38,149 nt of DNA from Lachnospiraceae bacterium (GCA_015056925.1 SVFJ01000023.1:1-38149), one strand, 5' to 3'. Positions 1 through 8,459 are shown, counted from the stretch's first letter. Notes: generated by a model from the sequence alone, not told the origin. Made by a program: numbers and translations.

Positions 1-147
1 AGTTGGCGGTCCATCATAGAATGTGTAGGTCTCACCTTCCTTACGGTTCTCCATACTCTTTCTGAAAATGTCATTGTCTTTCCAAAACTTCTCAACTTCT
101 TTTTCTCTTTCAACGAAGTTCATGTTAGTCGATACTTTACTGTACAT
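1..147 (-). CDS. ileS: Isoleucyl-tRNA synthetase, N-terminal fragment (cut by window edge)
   Basis: Only the first 49 codons are inside the window. The translation begins [20 protein letters not shown] and runs to YTFYDGPPT, the conserved start of class Ia isoleucyl-tRNA synthetases just before the HIGH region. The enzyme charges tRNA-Ile in the cytoplasm. The start at 147 is set by an AGGAGG ribosome binding site at about 153-158. The long leader upstream carries a T-box with an ATC (Ile) specifier codon, which independently supports the assignment. Expression is therefore expected to rise when uncharged tRNA-Ile accumulates. The rest of the gene, about 1000 further codons in this family, lies beyond position 1. 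Confidence 0.93.
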   Translation of the reverse strand, partial: MYSKVSTNMNFVEREKEVEKFWKDNDIFRKSMENRKEGETYTFYDGPPT

Positions 148-174
148 ATATTGCCTCCTTTATACTACTAAAAT

Positions 175-287
175 AGAGTTTCGTTTACGAAACTCTTGCG
201 CTGCAAAAGCGTCGCATTCATGCGACATTTTCCTCGCTTTTGCATGTGCATTGTATTTTTTATATGATAGGATAATCCTATCATATA
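175..287 (-). repeat. Cluster of three perfect inverted repeats in the ileS leader
   Basis: Between the T-box terminator and the ileS ribosome binding site are three palindromes. A 27-base one at 261-287 has 13-bp arms around a single A (arm TATATGATAGGAT). A nested hairpin has an outer arm TGCAAAAGC at 202-210 pairing with 236-244, and an inner arm GTCGCA at 211-216 pairing with 221-226. A third has a 9-bp arm at 175-183 pairing with 188-196. They are transcribed only when the T-box reads through. Their role is unknown; mRNA protection, processing or control of ribosome access are options. Confidence 0.75.
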
Positions 288-288
288 A

Positions 289-587
289 AAGGCTCCCAAT
301 CCTGTAAATAGGACGAGAGCCTTGAAATCGTTATACCACCTAATTACGAATGTACTCCACCGCCGCACAGAATGCATTGGTTTTTATACCCGTCCCTGTA
401 ACGAAAGGAATACGTCAGCACTTACTGTTCTCAAAATCAACTCGCAAAAACAATCTTTCAGCACTGCAACTCAGAAGTGATATTCCATATCTTCCTACTC
501 TTATCGGCTCGCACCCTCTCCGACTCGCTGGGAATTTCCAAAGATATGTACTGTCTTCGTCATAGTCTTTACATTTTTTAACATTAT
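289..587 (-). ncRNA. T-box riboswitch (isoleucine) controlling ileS
   Basis: Read on the minus strand, the leader has the Stem I features of a T-box (AGCGAGTCGG and GGGTGCGAGCCG segments) and a specifier loop GGAATATCACTTC whose codon ATC (481-479) specifies isoleucine. The T-box core AATTAGGTGGTATAACG lies at about 327-345. The competing terminator stem is 289-295 pairing with 317-323 (AAGGCTC/GAGCCTT), followed by TTTT. The CCTA inside the terminator can pair with TAGG of the core to form the antiterminator. Uncharged tRNA-Ile should favour read-through into ileS. The leader is positioned correctly behind a sigma-A-type promoter. The 5' end is inferred from the promoter, so it is accurate to a few bases only. 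Confidence 0.93.
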
Positions 588-593
588 TGTTTT

Positions 594-623
594 AGTATAG
601 TCTTTCTACCACAGACTTGTCAA
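594..623 (-). promoter_or_regulatory. Promoter of the ileS T-box transcript
   Basis: A perfect -35 TTGACA (623-618) and a -10 TATACT (599-594) are separated by 18 bp on the minus strand, directly ahead of the T-box leader. Transcription should begin near 587. Confidence 0.8.
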
Positions 624-668
624 GAATATAACAGTCTGTTTTTTATTTTCACGAATTTTAAAAATGTT

Positions 669-1094
669 TTACTCTCCTAATGAAATAAACTTTCCGCCCT
701 TGCCTCCATAATTTTGAATACCGTCAAAACATATTAGTTCATGACCCTTGTATATCAAAATACCTTGGCTATTTTCCTGTACCTTATCGTACATTTCCCT
801 CGATACTTCAAATTCTAATTCTTTCTTCAAATCTCCAGCAATATAAAATAAGAGCCAGCAAGTATTTCTAATCTCCGTTACTCCTGCCTCACAATTCTGC
901 GTAGTCCTATACATGGTTTGTGCGGTATTTTTCTCTATACGCTTAGATAGAAGCGTAGCCAAAACCTCTACCTTCTTTTTTCCTCTACGTTCTTTCACTT
1001 CTTTGCATAAAATCCCAAACAGCACAATACCTATAAGTACCACAAACAATATCGAAATGATGTGCTCAAACCATGTTACTTCTACTCTTCCCAC
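669..1094 (-). CDS. Unrecognised small membrane-anchored protein
   Basis: A 141-residue protein I do not recognise. It has one hydrophobic segment near the N-terminus (about residues 11-29, ISILFVVLIGIVLFGILC), followed by a basic stretch (KEVKERRGKKK) and a soluble region of about 100 residues rich in Glu and Lys. The topology suggests a membrane anchor with a cytoplasmic C-terminal part. The start is GTG at 1094, chosen because AGGAGG sits 7 bases upstream and the hydrophobic segment follows at once. It lies 51 bp downstream of another membrane-anchored protein of unknown function (1146-2054), so the two are probably cotranscribed. No clear terminator is visible between its stop and the ileS promoter. 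Confidence 0.6.
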   Translation of the reverse strand: MGRVEVTWFEHIISILFVVLIGIVLFGILCKEVKERRGKKKVEVLATLLSKRIEKNTAQTMYRTTQNCEAGVTEIRNTCWLLFYIAGDLKKELEFEVSREMYDKVQENSQGILIYKGHELICFDGIQNYGGKGGKFISLGE

Positions 1095-1145
1095 GCAAGT
1101 TCCTCCTTTATATCTTCATTATAAATCATTTTGTGAATTCCATTT

Positions 1146-2054
1146 TTATTCAATACCTTCTTCTATAATTAATAAATTCACAAAATCAAATATATACGTT
1201 CTCTCTTCATCTGTTATGGAACGCTCTGCCTCATTTACTACATACTCTTTATTACACTGCATTGCAATCGGCGACTTATTTGATTCAGCAATCGGTTCAT
1301 GAAATAGAATTACCTGATTATCAATCACTGTATAAAAGCTTCTTTCATACAAGATAACTTCATTTTCGCCCTCATACGAATATTGGAAAATAATCAACGG
1401 ATACTTAGTCCCATCCTGTTCCATCGTGCATACCTTCATGTACTCTTCAAACAGGTCTGGTTCTACCACAAACCCTGCCTGTGTTTGATTGACTGAATAG
1501 ATAGATTCTGTTGAACATCTTTCATCTCCAGAATACAAACTTATCTGCCAATCCGTAGCATAGCACTTATCTTGGTACTGACATACATAGTCAGATTCCA
1601 ATTTAATATCATACTCTCCCACGCTCTCTGTATCAAAGCAGTAATAGCTTCTTTCCTCTGTAAACTCCAATAAGTTTTTCTCTTCTGTTACAACGGGAAT
1701 CTTCATCCCCTCATACACCACTCTTATATCATCGCAATAATTCCTGTCACATTTGTAAACGTTGCCATCTATTACGATATCTTCTGATGTAACAACAATC
1801 CTATTCATCTCATCATCCATATGGTATATCTCTATCGCAAAGGCATATCCATCCTTATTATTTGGAAAACTCTTTTTCAAATTCATTGATTGCAATACAT
1901 TAGCCATCTTCTCAATATCTTCCTGCTCTGTTATCATGACCTCTCCAGCCGGATTGTATATCACTATTTTACTTATTGTGGCCATATCTACTACATCAGA
2001 TATATTTGTACTTCTCCCATATATTAAAATACCTGCCAACACCACAAGAACCAC
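1146..2054 (-). CDS. Unrecognised single-pass membrane protein with uncertain start
   Basis: About 302 residues from the GTG at 2054. I do not recognise the family. The N-terminus is hydrophobic (VLVVLAGILIYG), followed by a large Asp/Glu-rich extracytoplasmic region with regular beta-type patterning. The GTG at 2054 has no ribosome binding site and cuts the membrane anchor short. Reading upstream in frame gives RKRIVILVSVVV, an ideal positively charged anchor, starting from an ACG at 2087-2085. A GGGGGG box lies 7 bases before it and an in-frame TAG at 2093-2091. The true start is therefore either ACG at 2087 or a damaged ATG. The coding sequence is otherwise open and looks intact. The gene is followed by 669-1094 and preceded by the EcsC-family gene. 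Confidence 0.6.
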   Translation of the reverse strand: MVLVVLAGILIYGRSTNISDVVDMATISKIVIYNPAGEVMITEQEDIEKMANVLQSMNLKKSFPNNKDGYAFAIEIYHMDDEMNRIVVTSEDIVIDGNVYKCDRNYCDDIRVVYEGMKIPVVTEEKNLLEFTEERSYYCFDTESVGEYDIKLESDYVCQYQDKCYATDWQISLYSGDERCSTESIYSVNQTQAGFVVEPDLFEEYMKVCTMEQDGTKYPLIIFQYSYEGENEVILYERSFYTVIDNQVILFHEPIAESNKSPIAMQCNKEYVVNEAERSITDEERTYIFDFVNLLIIEEGIE

Positions 2055-2163
2055 TACACTAACTAATATTACAATTCTCTTTCGCGTTCTCTATCCCCCC
2101 TTGTTCAATACTAAATTTTATTAGCCTCTATCCATTTCTCCTGCAGATTCGCACTTGCTGCGG

Positions 2164-2943
2164 TTATAGCTTCTCCCTCAAAAACCTATACTGATACTTC
2201 AGATTCGCATACTCCACAATCTGCTTCATATAGATTGCATCATAGAAGCCGCCTACCGCACCGACGATTGGAATACCCTGCAGGAACTTCATATAAAGAA
2301 GCTCCTTTGACAAGGTACCTGCCGTCTCTTTAATCTGCTGTGCTCTGTTATAGCACTCAGGCAGACTTCCAGTACGCATATAATCATTCAGTCTCTGATT
2401 AATCTCCATCAATTCATCACCATAGGATAAAGCACCCTGTATCACAGTCAGTATAAAGTATCTCTCCTGCTCAGACTCATAAGAATATCCATAGCTAAGC
2501 GCTATTTCATAGATTCCCTTTAACACCATACCTGTAAAAAGCGGAATATCAGGCAAACCGATACCTAACACACCCATTCCAACACCCGAAGCACCCGAGA
2601 TCAGAAGATTCAGATTTCCTGAACCCTTTGCCTTCTTAGAAAATGCCTTTAAAGACTTTCTATCCTGTCTAATCTGAGAAGTGAACTCATTAATCTGATA
2701 GCTCTTCTTTGCTTCCTCACGTCGATAAGTTTTTTCTATGATTCCCGTACCCTTTTCAAAGATTAACTCAAACGCCTTACAAAATGCAGCATCCAAGGTA
2801 GCTTGCAGCTTCTCGGGTACCTTCTCCTCCAGCTTACGATTCAGCAGACTGTCCTTCTTATCTGCTCTAGCATTCAGATACTTTAATTCCTTTTTACGAA
2901 TCGCTTCCCATTCCTTCTCAAGAGGAGTTTTCTTCTCTCTCAT
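2164..2943 (-). CDS. EcsC family protein
   Basis: About 259 residues with the hallmarks of the EcsC family: a charged N-terminal helical region, then a glycine-rich hydrophobic stretch (ISGASGVGMGVLGIGLPDIP) followed by FTGMVLKGIYEIALSYGY and a second hydrophobic segment near LQGIPIVGAVGGFYDA. Family members are membrane-associated, and their biochemical role is unclear; Bacillus EcsC is encoded beside an ABC exporter, but no exporter is present here. Two starts are possible: GTG at 2967 and ATG at 2943. I prefer the ATG because GGAAGGCGG lies about 8 bases ahead of it. The upstream HD-domain gene stops at 2974, so the two genes are tightly packed and probably cotranscribed. Confidence 0.8.
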   Translation of the reverse strand: MREKKTPLEKEWEAIRKKELKYLNARADKKDSLLNRKLEEKVPEKLQATLDAAFCKAFELIFEKGTGIIEKTYRREEAKKSYQINEFTSQIRQDRKSLKAFSKKAKGSGNLNLLISGASGVGMGVLGIGLPDIPLFTGMVLKGIYEIALSYGYSYESEQERYFILTVIQGALSYGDELMEINQRLNDYMRTGSLPECYNRAQQIKETAGTLSKELLYMKFLQGIPIVGAVGGFYDAIYMKQIVEYANLKYQYRFLREKL

Positions 2944-2973
2944 CACGAAAACCGCCTTCCTTTCCACACTAAT

Positions 2974-3750
2974 CTATCCCCTACTGCTACGGGCAAGATA
3001 CGCTCTCATCTTCTCCTTCATCTGACTGAATCGTTCTCTTGTTTCTACACAATCTGACTCAAAGTCCATCAGCTTATCCAAATATCCTTGCTCCTCTACA
3101 ATACGGTAGCTTACAGGATATACAAGCTCATACATCAGAGAAATATGACCAACCACATGGTCTACCGCTGTCTTTTTCAGACTCCTTAATACAGCATGTT
3201 CCTCATAAAACGCCTGAAATACCTCCTCTGTAATCGGGGCTTCCCTCAGCTCTTTTGTGGTTACATTATAAATTTCCTCCAAAGGAAAGATAATATTTAC
3301 CTTTAAGATATCAATCTTATCTGCATCTCGAAGCAAATGCGCAAATCTCTGCTCACGCTGTGAATAATCCTCAGGAATACGATATGCACTATGCGCACGA
3401 ATCGCCTTCTCTAACAAATCATCCTCCGAGGTATCCTCTATATAATCTCTGATTCTACCCTCTTTAAACAGAATATCTGCGCCAAACTGCGCATGGTCTA
3501 TAGACTCTGCATCAATAAAGGTTCCATAGATACGCACCTGCTCAAATCGCCCCACATCATGCAAAAGACCAGTCAGCCACGCAATCTCCACTTCCGCATC
3601 GCTAAAACCTGATTCTCTTGCAATCCTCTCACATAGCTCACAAACACGATAGGTATGCTCCACCTTTAAGCGTATCTTTTCATCCTCAATATTATAATCC
3701 TTTACATAGTCCTGAAAGCATTTCAGAGCCTTTTCTCTATCTATCATCAT
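2974..3750 (-). CDS. HD-domain phosphohydrolase
   Basis: A 258-residue soluble protein of the HD superfamily of metal-dependent phosphohydrolases. Metal-ligand motifs are visible in order: His32 (KVEHTYRV), His64-Asp65 (LLHDVGRFEQ), His86 (DHAQFG), His120 (RAHSAYR) and Asp142 within LRDADKID. This pattern is typical of small stand-alone HD hydrolases acting on nucleotides or other phosphate esters; the substrate cannot be read from the sequence. The start is the first of two consecutive ATG codons, with GAGG about 10 bases upstream. It begins 5 bp after the stop of folA and is followed closely by the EcsC gene, so it belongs to the same transcription unit. Confidence 0.85.
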   Translation of the reverse strand: MMIDREKALKCFQDYVKDYNIEDEKIRLKVEHTYRVCELCERIARESGFSDAEVEIAWLTGLLHDVGRFEQVRIYGTFIDAESIDHAQFGADILFKEGRIRDYIEDTSEDDLLEKAIRAHSAYRIPEDYSQREQRFAHLLRDADKIDILKVNIIFPLEEIYNVTTKELREAPITEEVFQAFYEEHAVLRSLKKTAVDHVVGHISLMYELVYPVSYRIVEEQGYLDKLMDFESDCVETRERFSQMKEKMRAYLARSSRG

Positions 3751-3755
3751 GAATA

Positions 3756-4229
3756 CTATGCCTCTTTCCTTGTATAAATCACATACTCATACGGCAATTC
3801 GCCATCTACTGTTTTCTCTACTTCTCTTATAAATTCACTCGCATCAAACTCCGGAAAGAAGGTATCCCCATCTATCACAGCATCAATCTCTGTAATATAC
3901 ATCTTATCCACCAGCGGAATCGCTTCCTCATAGAGTTTTCCACCGCCGCCAATAAAGATATCCCTATCTCCCGCAATTCTAAGAGCCTCCTCTAGGGAAC
4001 CTGCCGTCGTACAATTCTCGGCCTCAAATCGCTGTGTCTTTGATATCACAATATTGTAACGATTTGGCAAGGGCTTACCTATAGACTCATAGGTACGTCT
4101 TCCCATAATCACTACATTACCTGTCGTAAGCTCACGAAAGCGTGTCAGCTCTCCCGGAATATTCCACGGCATACTGCCATCCTTACCGATTACTCTGTTC
4201 TTCGTATGCGCCACAATCAATCCTATCAT
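3756..4229 (-). CDS. folA: Dihydrofolate reductase
   Basis: At 157 residues this is the usual length for chromosomal dihydrofolate reductase, which reduces dihydrofolate with NADPH to supply tetrahydrofolate for thymidylate, purine and formyl-methionine synthesis. Visible signatures are VIGKDGSMPWNIPGEL near the N-terminus with the active-site acid Glu27 (a Glu, as in many Gram-positive enzymes), the NADPH-binding VIMGRRTYESIGKPLPNR, and the IGGGGKLYEEAI loop. The ribosome binding site GGAAG lies 6 bases ahead of the ATG. No thymidylate synthase gene adjoins it, unlike many bacterial folA loci. It is instead 24 bp downstream of oligoendopeptidase F and 5 bp ahead of the HD-domain gene. Confidence 0.95.
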   Translation of the reverse strand: MIGLIVAHTKNRVIGKDGSMPWNIPGELTRFRELTTGNVVIMGRRTYESIGKPLPNRYNIVISKTQRFEAENCTTAGSLEEALRIAGDRDIFIGGGGKLYEEAIPLVDKMYITEIDAVIDGDTFFPEFDASEFIREVEKTVDGELPYEYVIYTRKEA

Positions 4230-4253
4230 CTTGTCTTCCTTTATTCGTCCTAG

Positions 4254-5915
4254 CTATTCAAACTTCTCAATCAGCTCCTTGATACAACCATCCTCAAACG
4301 GACTCTTCAAGCCAACCTCTTCTATCATATTCACAAAGAAATCTTTAGCCGAAAGCTTACAAAGCTTCTCATAATTCGCCCACGCCTTGTCAAAATCTTC
4401 GTCCATCATTACCTTGAACTGCATTGCACATACACTGGCAAGACAGTAATCAATATAATAAAATGGCATTCCAAAGATGTGTGGCTGTCTCTGCCAGAAG
4501 CCACCCTTACTGTAGAACGCATCATCCTCATAATCCATATGCGGACGATATACCTTCTCCAAATCAAGCCATACCTGCTTACGCTCTGCTGGCGTCAGCT
4601 CCGGCTTCTCATACATAATATGCTGGAACTCATCCACCATACAGCCATAAGGCACAAATGCCGTAGAGTCCTCCAAATGCATCTTCAAATAATCATCCTT
4701 CTTATCACCAAAGAAAAGCTCCATCCACTGATAAGTAAAATACTCCATCGACATCGAGTGAATCTCCGCTGTCTCCATCGTAATATCAAGATGCTCACGA
4801 ATCTCCTCATCACGCACCACATAGCCCTGAAAAGCATGTCCACACTCATGGGTAATGACATCTACATCGCCACTGGTTCCATTGAAATTTGCAAAGATAA
4901 ATGGCGACTTAAAGTTCGGAATATAGGTCATATATCCGCCCTGACGCTTGGTCTTTCTGCCTAATACATCAAAAAGCTCATTCTCTTGCATGAAATCAAA
5001 GAACTCCTTTGTCTCAGGCGAAAGCTCTCCGTACATCTTCTGCCCTGCTGCCAATATCTCCTGAGGCGTACCAATCGGTGCCGGATTACCATTCGGAAAA
5101 TACACCTCATGGTCAATAAAGGAAAGCTTCTCCACACCAATACGCTGTCTTCTACGCTCATGCAATCTGTTGGCATACGGTACAAAGTACTCCTTCACCT
5201 GCTTACGAAAATTCTCCACCATCGCCTTATCATAGCAGTTTCTACGCATTCTGTAGTAGCCAAGCTCTACATAGTTCTCATAGCCAAGCTCTAAAGCCTG
5301 CTTGGTTCTATTCTTTACAAGCTTGTCATAGATTTCGTCAATCTCATCTGTTACAGACAAAAAATACTCACTAACAGCCTTCCACGCCTTTCTTCTTACC
5401 TCTCTATCGGGGCTTGTCTGGAACTTTCTCATAAGAGACAGATTATACACCTCTCCCTCAAAAGGAATCTTCGCTGTTGCAATCAGCTTGCTATATCTAC
5501 TGCTCAATGCATTCTCCTCCTGCATCAGCGGCACAATTTTCTCATCAAAGGACTTCAAAGAAAGCTCAATATTCTTGAAGGAAACCTTTCCTATCTTCTG
5601 CTCCAAATACTCTCTATATGGCGAATCAAACAGTATCTTCTGATACTCTGTATCATACTGCTCGATTAACGGCAGTATCTCATCATAGAAATTACGCTCC
5701 TTCTCATAGAACTCGTCTGTTGTATCAATATCGTGACGAATCATCGCAATCTCAATATTCGTCTGCACATCATTTTTCAGCTTATAGTATTCCTTGTGAA
5801 TCGCAAACTGCTCCTCACCGCTCCTTGCACTCTTGGAAGCTTCCATAATACGCTTATATTCTGCTTCTACCTGCTTCATATCTACTCTCTCGTAAGGCAT
5901 CTGTGAAAATTTCAT
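4254..5915 (-). CDS. pepF: Oligoendopeptidase F (M3 family metallopeptidase)
   Basis: A 553-residue cytoplasmic zinc peptidase of the M3 family that degrades short peptides. The zinc motif HECGH is at residues 356-360, with the third ligand expected from the Glu-rich segment METAEIHSMSMEYF about 25 residues later. The C-terminal GMPFYYIDYCLASVCAMQ segment is also characteristic of the M3B subfamily. I place the start at the ATG at 5915 (MKFSQMPYERVD), because AGAGG precedes it and the 23 codons upstream contain the terminator-promoter region and do not resemble the family. The gene follows a terminator and is the first gene of the pepF-folA-HD-ecsC run. Confidence 0.92.
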   Translation of the reverse strand: MKFSQMPYERVDMKQVEAEYKRIMEASKSARSGEEQFAIHKEYYKLKNDVQTNIEIAMIRHDIDTTDEFYEKERNFYDEILPLIEQYDTEYQKILFDSPYREYLEQKIGKVSFKNIELSLKSFDEKIVPLMQEENALSSRYSKLIATAKIPFEGEVYNLSLMRKFQTSPDREVRRKAWKAVSEYFLSVTDEIDEIYDKLVKNRTKQALELGYENYVELGYYRMRRNCYDKAMVENFRKQVKEYFVPYANRLHERRRQRIGVEKLSFIDHEVYFPNGNPAPIGTPQEILAAGQKMYGELSPETKEFFDFMQENELFDVLGRKTKRQGGYMTYIPNFKSPFIFANFNGTSGDVDVITHECGHAFQGYVVRDEEIREHLDITMETAEIHSMSMEYFTYQWMELFFGDKKDDYLKMHLEDSTAFVPYGCMVDEFQHIMYEKPELTPAERKQVWLDLEKVYRPHMDYEDDAFYSKGGFWQRQPHIFGMPFYYIDYCLASVCAMQFKVMMDEDFDKAWANYEKLCKLSAKDFFVNMIEEVGLKSPFEDGCIKELIEKFE

Positions 5916-5958
5916 AGTTACTCTACCTCTCTTTTTACTTACTATAATAAAGTATAAC

Positions 5959-5994
5959 AAAAAAGGTGTAGCGGATTCAACCACTACACCTTGA
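5959..5994 (-). terminator. Rho-independent terminator after the secreted TIM-barrel gene
   Basis: On the minus strand, AAGGTGTAG pairs with CTACACCTT (5984-5992 with 5963-5971) and is followed by a run of six T. A possible pepF promoter overlaps it: TTGAAT in the loop and TATACT at about 5951-5956, 18 bp apart. Confidence 0.85.
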
Positions 5995-6022
5995 CTAAAC
6001 TATTAAGTTTTACAAATAAAAA

Positions 6023-7603
6023 TTATTTAACACCTAACTGTGCCCAGCTACTTGCGCCGATAATTGGTAACGCAAAGTCTGTATAAGCTGTATTTCCTGT
6101 ATCCATATATTTATATACTGTATATGCATACTTCTTGTAAGTAGGTGTTCTCAAACCATATGCCAAGCCCTCTAATGCCTCGCTTGATGCATCTACATGC
6201 TTATGCACGATAAATGCCTGAATCGGTAACTGGTCTGCAATCTTATAAGCATAAACCATAGCTGCTGCCTGAATCTGCTCATTTGTTGCATACGCACCTG
6301 TTGATGTAAAGCCAATCTCAGAAATAATAATATCTCTGATTGTACCTGTTGGACTTAACATCTCAAGCTTCTGCATATAGTCTGTCATAACATGCATATT
6401 CTGCATTGTGACAAACTTTGTATTCTCTGTATGGTCAATCAGTCTCATTGCTGCATAATCAGCAGGAACATTCCAGAACTGGCAGTTTGTCATAGGAACT
6501 GCATGTGGATGGAAGGATAATCCCCAGTTAATATCACCTGTTGTCTTCACATAAGAAGCAAAGTTATTCAAGAATGATTTACATGAGTACTGGTTTGGTG
6601 TACCATCTTCAAAGTTCCATCTCTGGTCAATATTGATATAAACCTTTGCACTGCTGTTATGGCTCTTAATCGCATTATACATTACTCTGAACTGCTTTGC
6701 ATAGTCTACTGAGAACTCAGTAACACCCATATTTCCTGCGAAATGTCCAGGATAATTGTTATTTACCTCATTACCGATAATCCAACTATGGATTGCTCCA
6801 TGGGAACCACCGTTATATCTTGAAGCAAGGAATGACATCAATGCCTCTAACTTCTCTGCCGGCACCTTCTCTTGAATATTAAATGAATAGTTATAGATAT
6901 TTGGAATACGGGCTGCTGCCGGTACCAAATCTGCTGTTGCAGGAGTATAGTCATTGGTTAAAACCATAACCAGATTACAACCTGCATCTGTAAACATCTT
7001 ACACAATACATCATAAGCCGCTACCTGTACAGAATTGAAGCTATATGTCTTTCCATTATATGTATAGTTTACACCACCTGCTGTAAAGAATGTATTGATA
7101 TCCATTGTATAAGTAGCATATCCAACATTTAAATCCTTTAAATCACTTACATACTGCCAATCTGCGATTAAGCCCTTTTTGGTCTTTGCAGGATTTCCCA
7201 AAGCCTTGGTTGCAAGTACCTCAGGGTTAGTAATATACATCTCATTACTAATCGGTACATACATGCCGCCTCTGTAAGCAGTAATTACAAATCTTGAGGT
7301 TAACTTTGAGTTTGCTGTATTGTAATTTAATGGTGTTGTAAAATGTACTGCCTCTGCTGCCGGTACAGCTGCACAGTAATCCTGTCTTGCACCAACACCT
7401 GCTTCATACACCTTTAATTCAAACAAATAATACATACCTGTATCACTCTGTGCTACAGGACCTGCGGCAATTACATTAACATCTGTTCCTGAGATAAAGC
7501 AATGACTTGCTGTTACAGTAGCACCTGCAGCACCAACAGTCATCTGCACCATAGCTACCATCATCAAAAGGATTGCAAATCCCATACAAAAACGTTTCTT
7601 CAT
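6023..7603 (-). CDS. Secreted glycoside-hydrolase-like TIM-barrel protein (DUF5722-like)
   Basis: A 526-residue exported protein. The start at 7603 is fixed by AGGAGGGG 7 bases upstream, and a signal peptide follows (MKKRFCMGFAILLMMVAMVQ to about residue 26). Residues 30-140 look like a beta-sandwich. Residues 150-526 look like a clan-A-type glycosidase barrel: Asn278-Glu279 in WIIGNEVNNN is in the position of the acid/base, and Glu429 in IIISEIGFTSTG in that of the nucleophile. The layout and length match what I know as DUF5722, a family without an established substrate. It is a single-gene unit with its own strong promoter and terminator. An extracellular polysaccharide or glycan hydrolase is inferred from the paired Glu residues, not shown. 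There is no cell-wall anchor motif. Confidence 0.72.
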   Translation of the reverse strand: MKKRFCMGFAILLMMVAMVQMTVGAAGATVTASHCFISGTDVNVIAAGPVAQSDTGMYYLFELKVYEAGVGARQDYCAAVPAAEAVHFTTPLNYNTANSKLTSRFVITAYRGGMYVPISNEMYITNPEVLATKALGNPAKTKKGLIADWQYVSDLKDLNVGYATYTMDINTFFTAGGVNYTYNGKTYSFNSVQVAAYDVLCKMFTDAGCNLVMVLTNDYTPATADLVPAAARIPNIYNYSFNIQEKVPAEKLEALMSFLASRYNGGSHGAIHSWIIGNEVNNNYPGHFAGNMGVTEFSVDYAKQFRVMYNAIKSHNSSAKVYINIDQRWNFEDGTPNQYSCKSFLNNFASYVKTTGDINWGLSFHPHAVPMTNCQFWNVPADYAAMRLIDHTENTKFVTMQNMHVMTDYMQKLEMLSPTGTIRDIIISEIGFTSTGAYATNEQIQAAAMVYAYKIADQLPIQAFIVHKHVDASSEALEGLAYGLRTPTYKKYAYTVYKYMDTGNTAYTDFALPIIGASSWAQLGVK

Positions 7604-7655
7604 AAACGAACCCCTCCTTGTTTTCATCACATCACTTCGCATGACGTCTTTTATC

Positions 7656-7684
7656 ATTATAACATTGTTGATTAAGTCAGTCAA
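7656..7684 (-). promoter_or_regulatory. Strong promoter of the TIM-barrel gene
   Basis: On the minus strand, TTGACT (7684-7679) and a consensus TATAAT (7661-7656) are separated by 17 bp, ahead of the gene starting at 7603. Confidence 0.85.
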
Positions 7685-7740
7685 TTACCAAAGAAATCAT
7701 TCATTCTCAGTTAACTCATTGTATAAAATGTATAAAACAG

Positions 7741-7772
7741 AAAAAGGTTTGCACACTTATGCAAACCTTTTT
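7741..7772 (-). terminator. Terminator after the lipoprotein gene
   Basis: A 13-bp perfect stem (AAAAAGGTTTGCA pairing with TGCAAACCTTTTT) with a 6-base loop and T runs on both sides, so it could act in either direction. It lies 79 bp beyond the lipoprotein stop codon. Confidence 0.88.
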
Positions 7773-7850
7773 CACTCTAATAACAACATTTTTATCAAAT
7801 TCCGCAAATTTGCCATATGCAAAATCTTCGATTTAAGGATATTGCATATT

Positions 7851-8459
7851 TTATTCGCCATATATTTCAATAAAACTAACAGAATCACCATCAAGCTCTA
7901 TACCTAAGGTCTTATCCCCCAGCTCGTAGGTCATACTGTATTCATCCTCTTCACAGTCACTTCCATAAGCTGCTATGACTTCGTCCCTTGTGCTGCCTAC
8001 GCCAATACCTGCCGGTAATGTCTCCTCACCTGCAAACTCAATGGCACTTACAATATCTACACCATCAATCGGATATGTGTAAATGGTAATTCCTCCATAC
8101 TCATATACCTTATCCTCGCCTGCACCCATACAGCTCTTTGCCGTCTCATAAGAATCCGGCTCTCCAAGACTTGGCTCTAAGGTACTCATATCATCTCCCA
8201 GCTTCACAGCTGCTCCGTTGATTGCTATTACAAAGTCTTCCTCTGTTAAAGTACCTGCCGGCAAAGCCGCCTGTGTCTCTACTACTGTCTCTTTCACTGC
8301 TTCACTTTGAACAGCCTCATTCTGTTGCTCAGCTGTCTGCTCGACAGTCTGTCCAACCTTATCCTGCGAACCACTGCCTGCATCCTGCTTCCCGCATGCA
8401 GTCAGTCCAACTACCAATATCGCTACACATACTAAAGCCTGTAATTTCTTTCTCTTCAT
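7851..8459 (-). CDS. Unrecognised surface lipoprotein
   Basis: A 202-residue protein with a lipoprotein signal peptide: basic start MKRKK, hydrophobic core, then lipobox LTAC with the modified Cys at residue 22. A low-complexity Gln/Glu/Val-rich linker (about residues 23-68) tethers a C-terminal domain. That domain has two related halves, each with a Gly-x-x-x-Asp/Glu-x(3) pattern leading to a Tyr-Gly or Gly-Glu-Pro (MSTLEPSLGEPDSYE and STRDEVIAAYGSDCEE). I recognise this as a fold seen in clostridial lipoproteins but know no function. It starts 2 bp after the stop of the SGNH-like gene, with GGAGA of the ribosome binding site overlapping that stop, so the two are translationally linked and probably act together at the cell surface. 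Confidence 0.75.
   Translation of the reverse strand: MKRKKLQALVCVAILVVGLTACGKQDAGSGSQDKVGQTVEQTAEQQNEAVQSEAVKETVVETQAALPAGTLTEEDFVIAINGAAVKLGDDMSTLEPSLGEPDSYETAKSCMGAGEDKVYEYGGITIYTYPIDGVDIVSAIEFAGEETLPAGIGVGSTRDEVIAAYGSDCEEDEYSMTYELGDKTLGIELDGDSVSFIEIYGE

Noticed and set aside
611-639. Hairpin ACAGACT/AGTCTGT followed by TTTTTT on the plus strand
   Set aside because: It has terminator shape only for plus-strand transcription, where no gene exists, and it overlaps the -35 of the ileS promoter. I cannot decide between chance and an operator.
4479-4964. 161-codon plus-strand frame
   Set aside because: Antisense to the conserved pepF coding region, without ribosome binding site or recognisable protein pattern.
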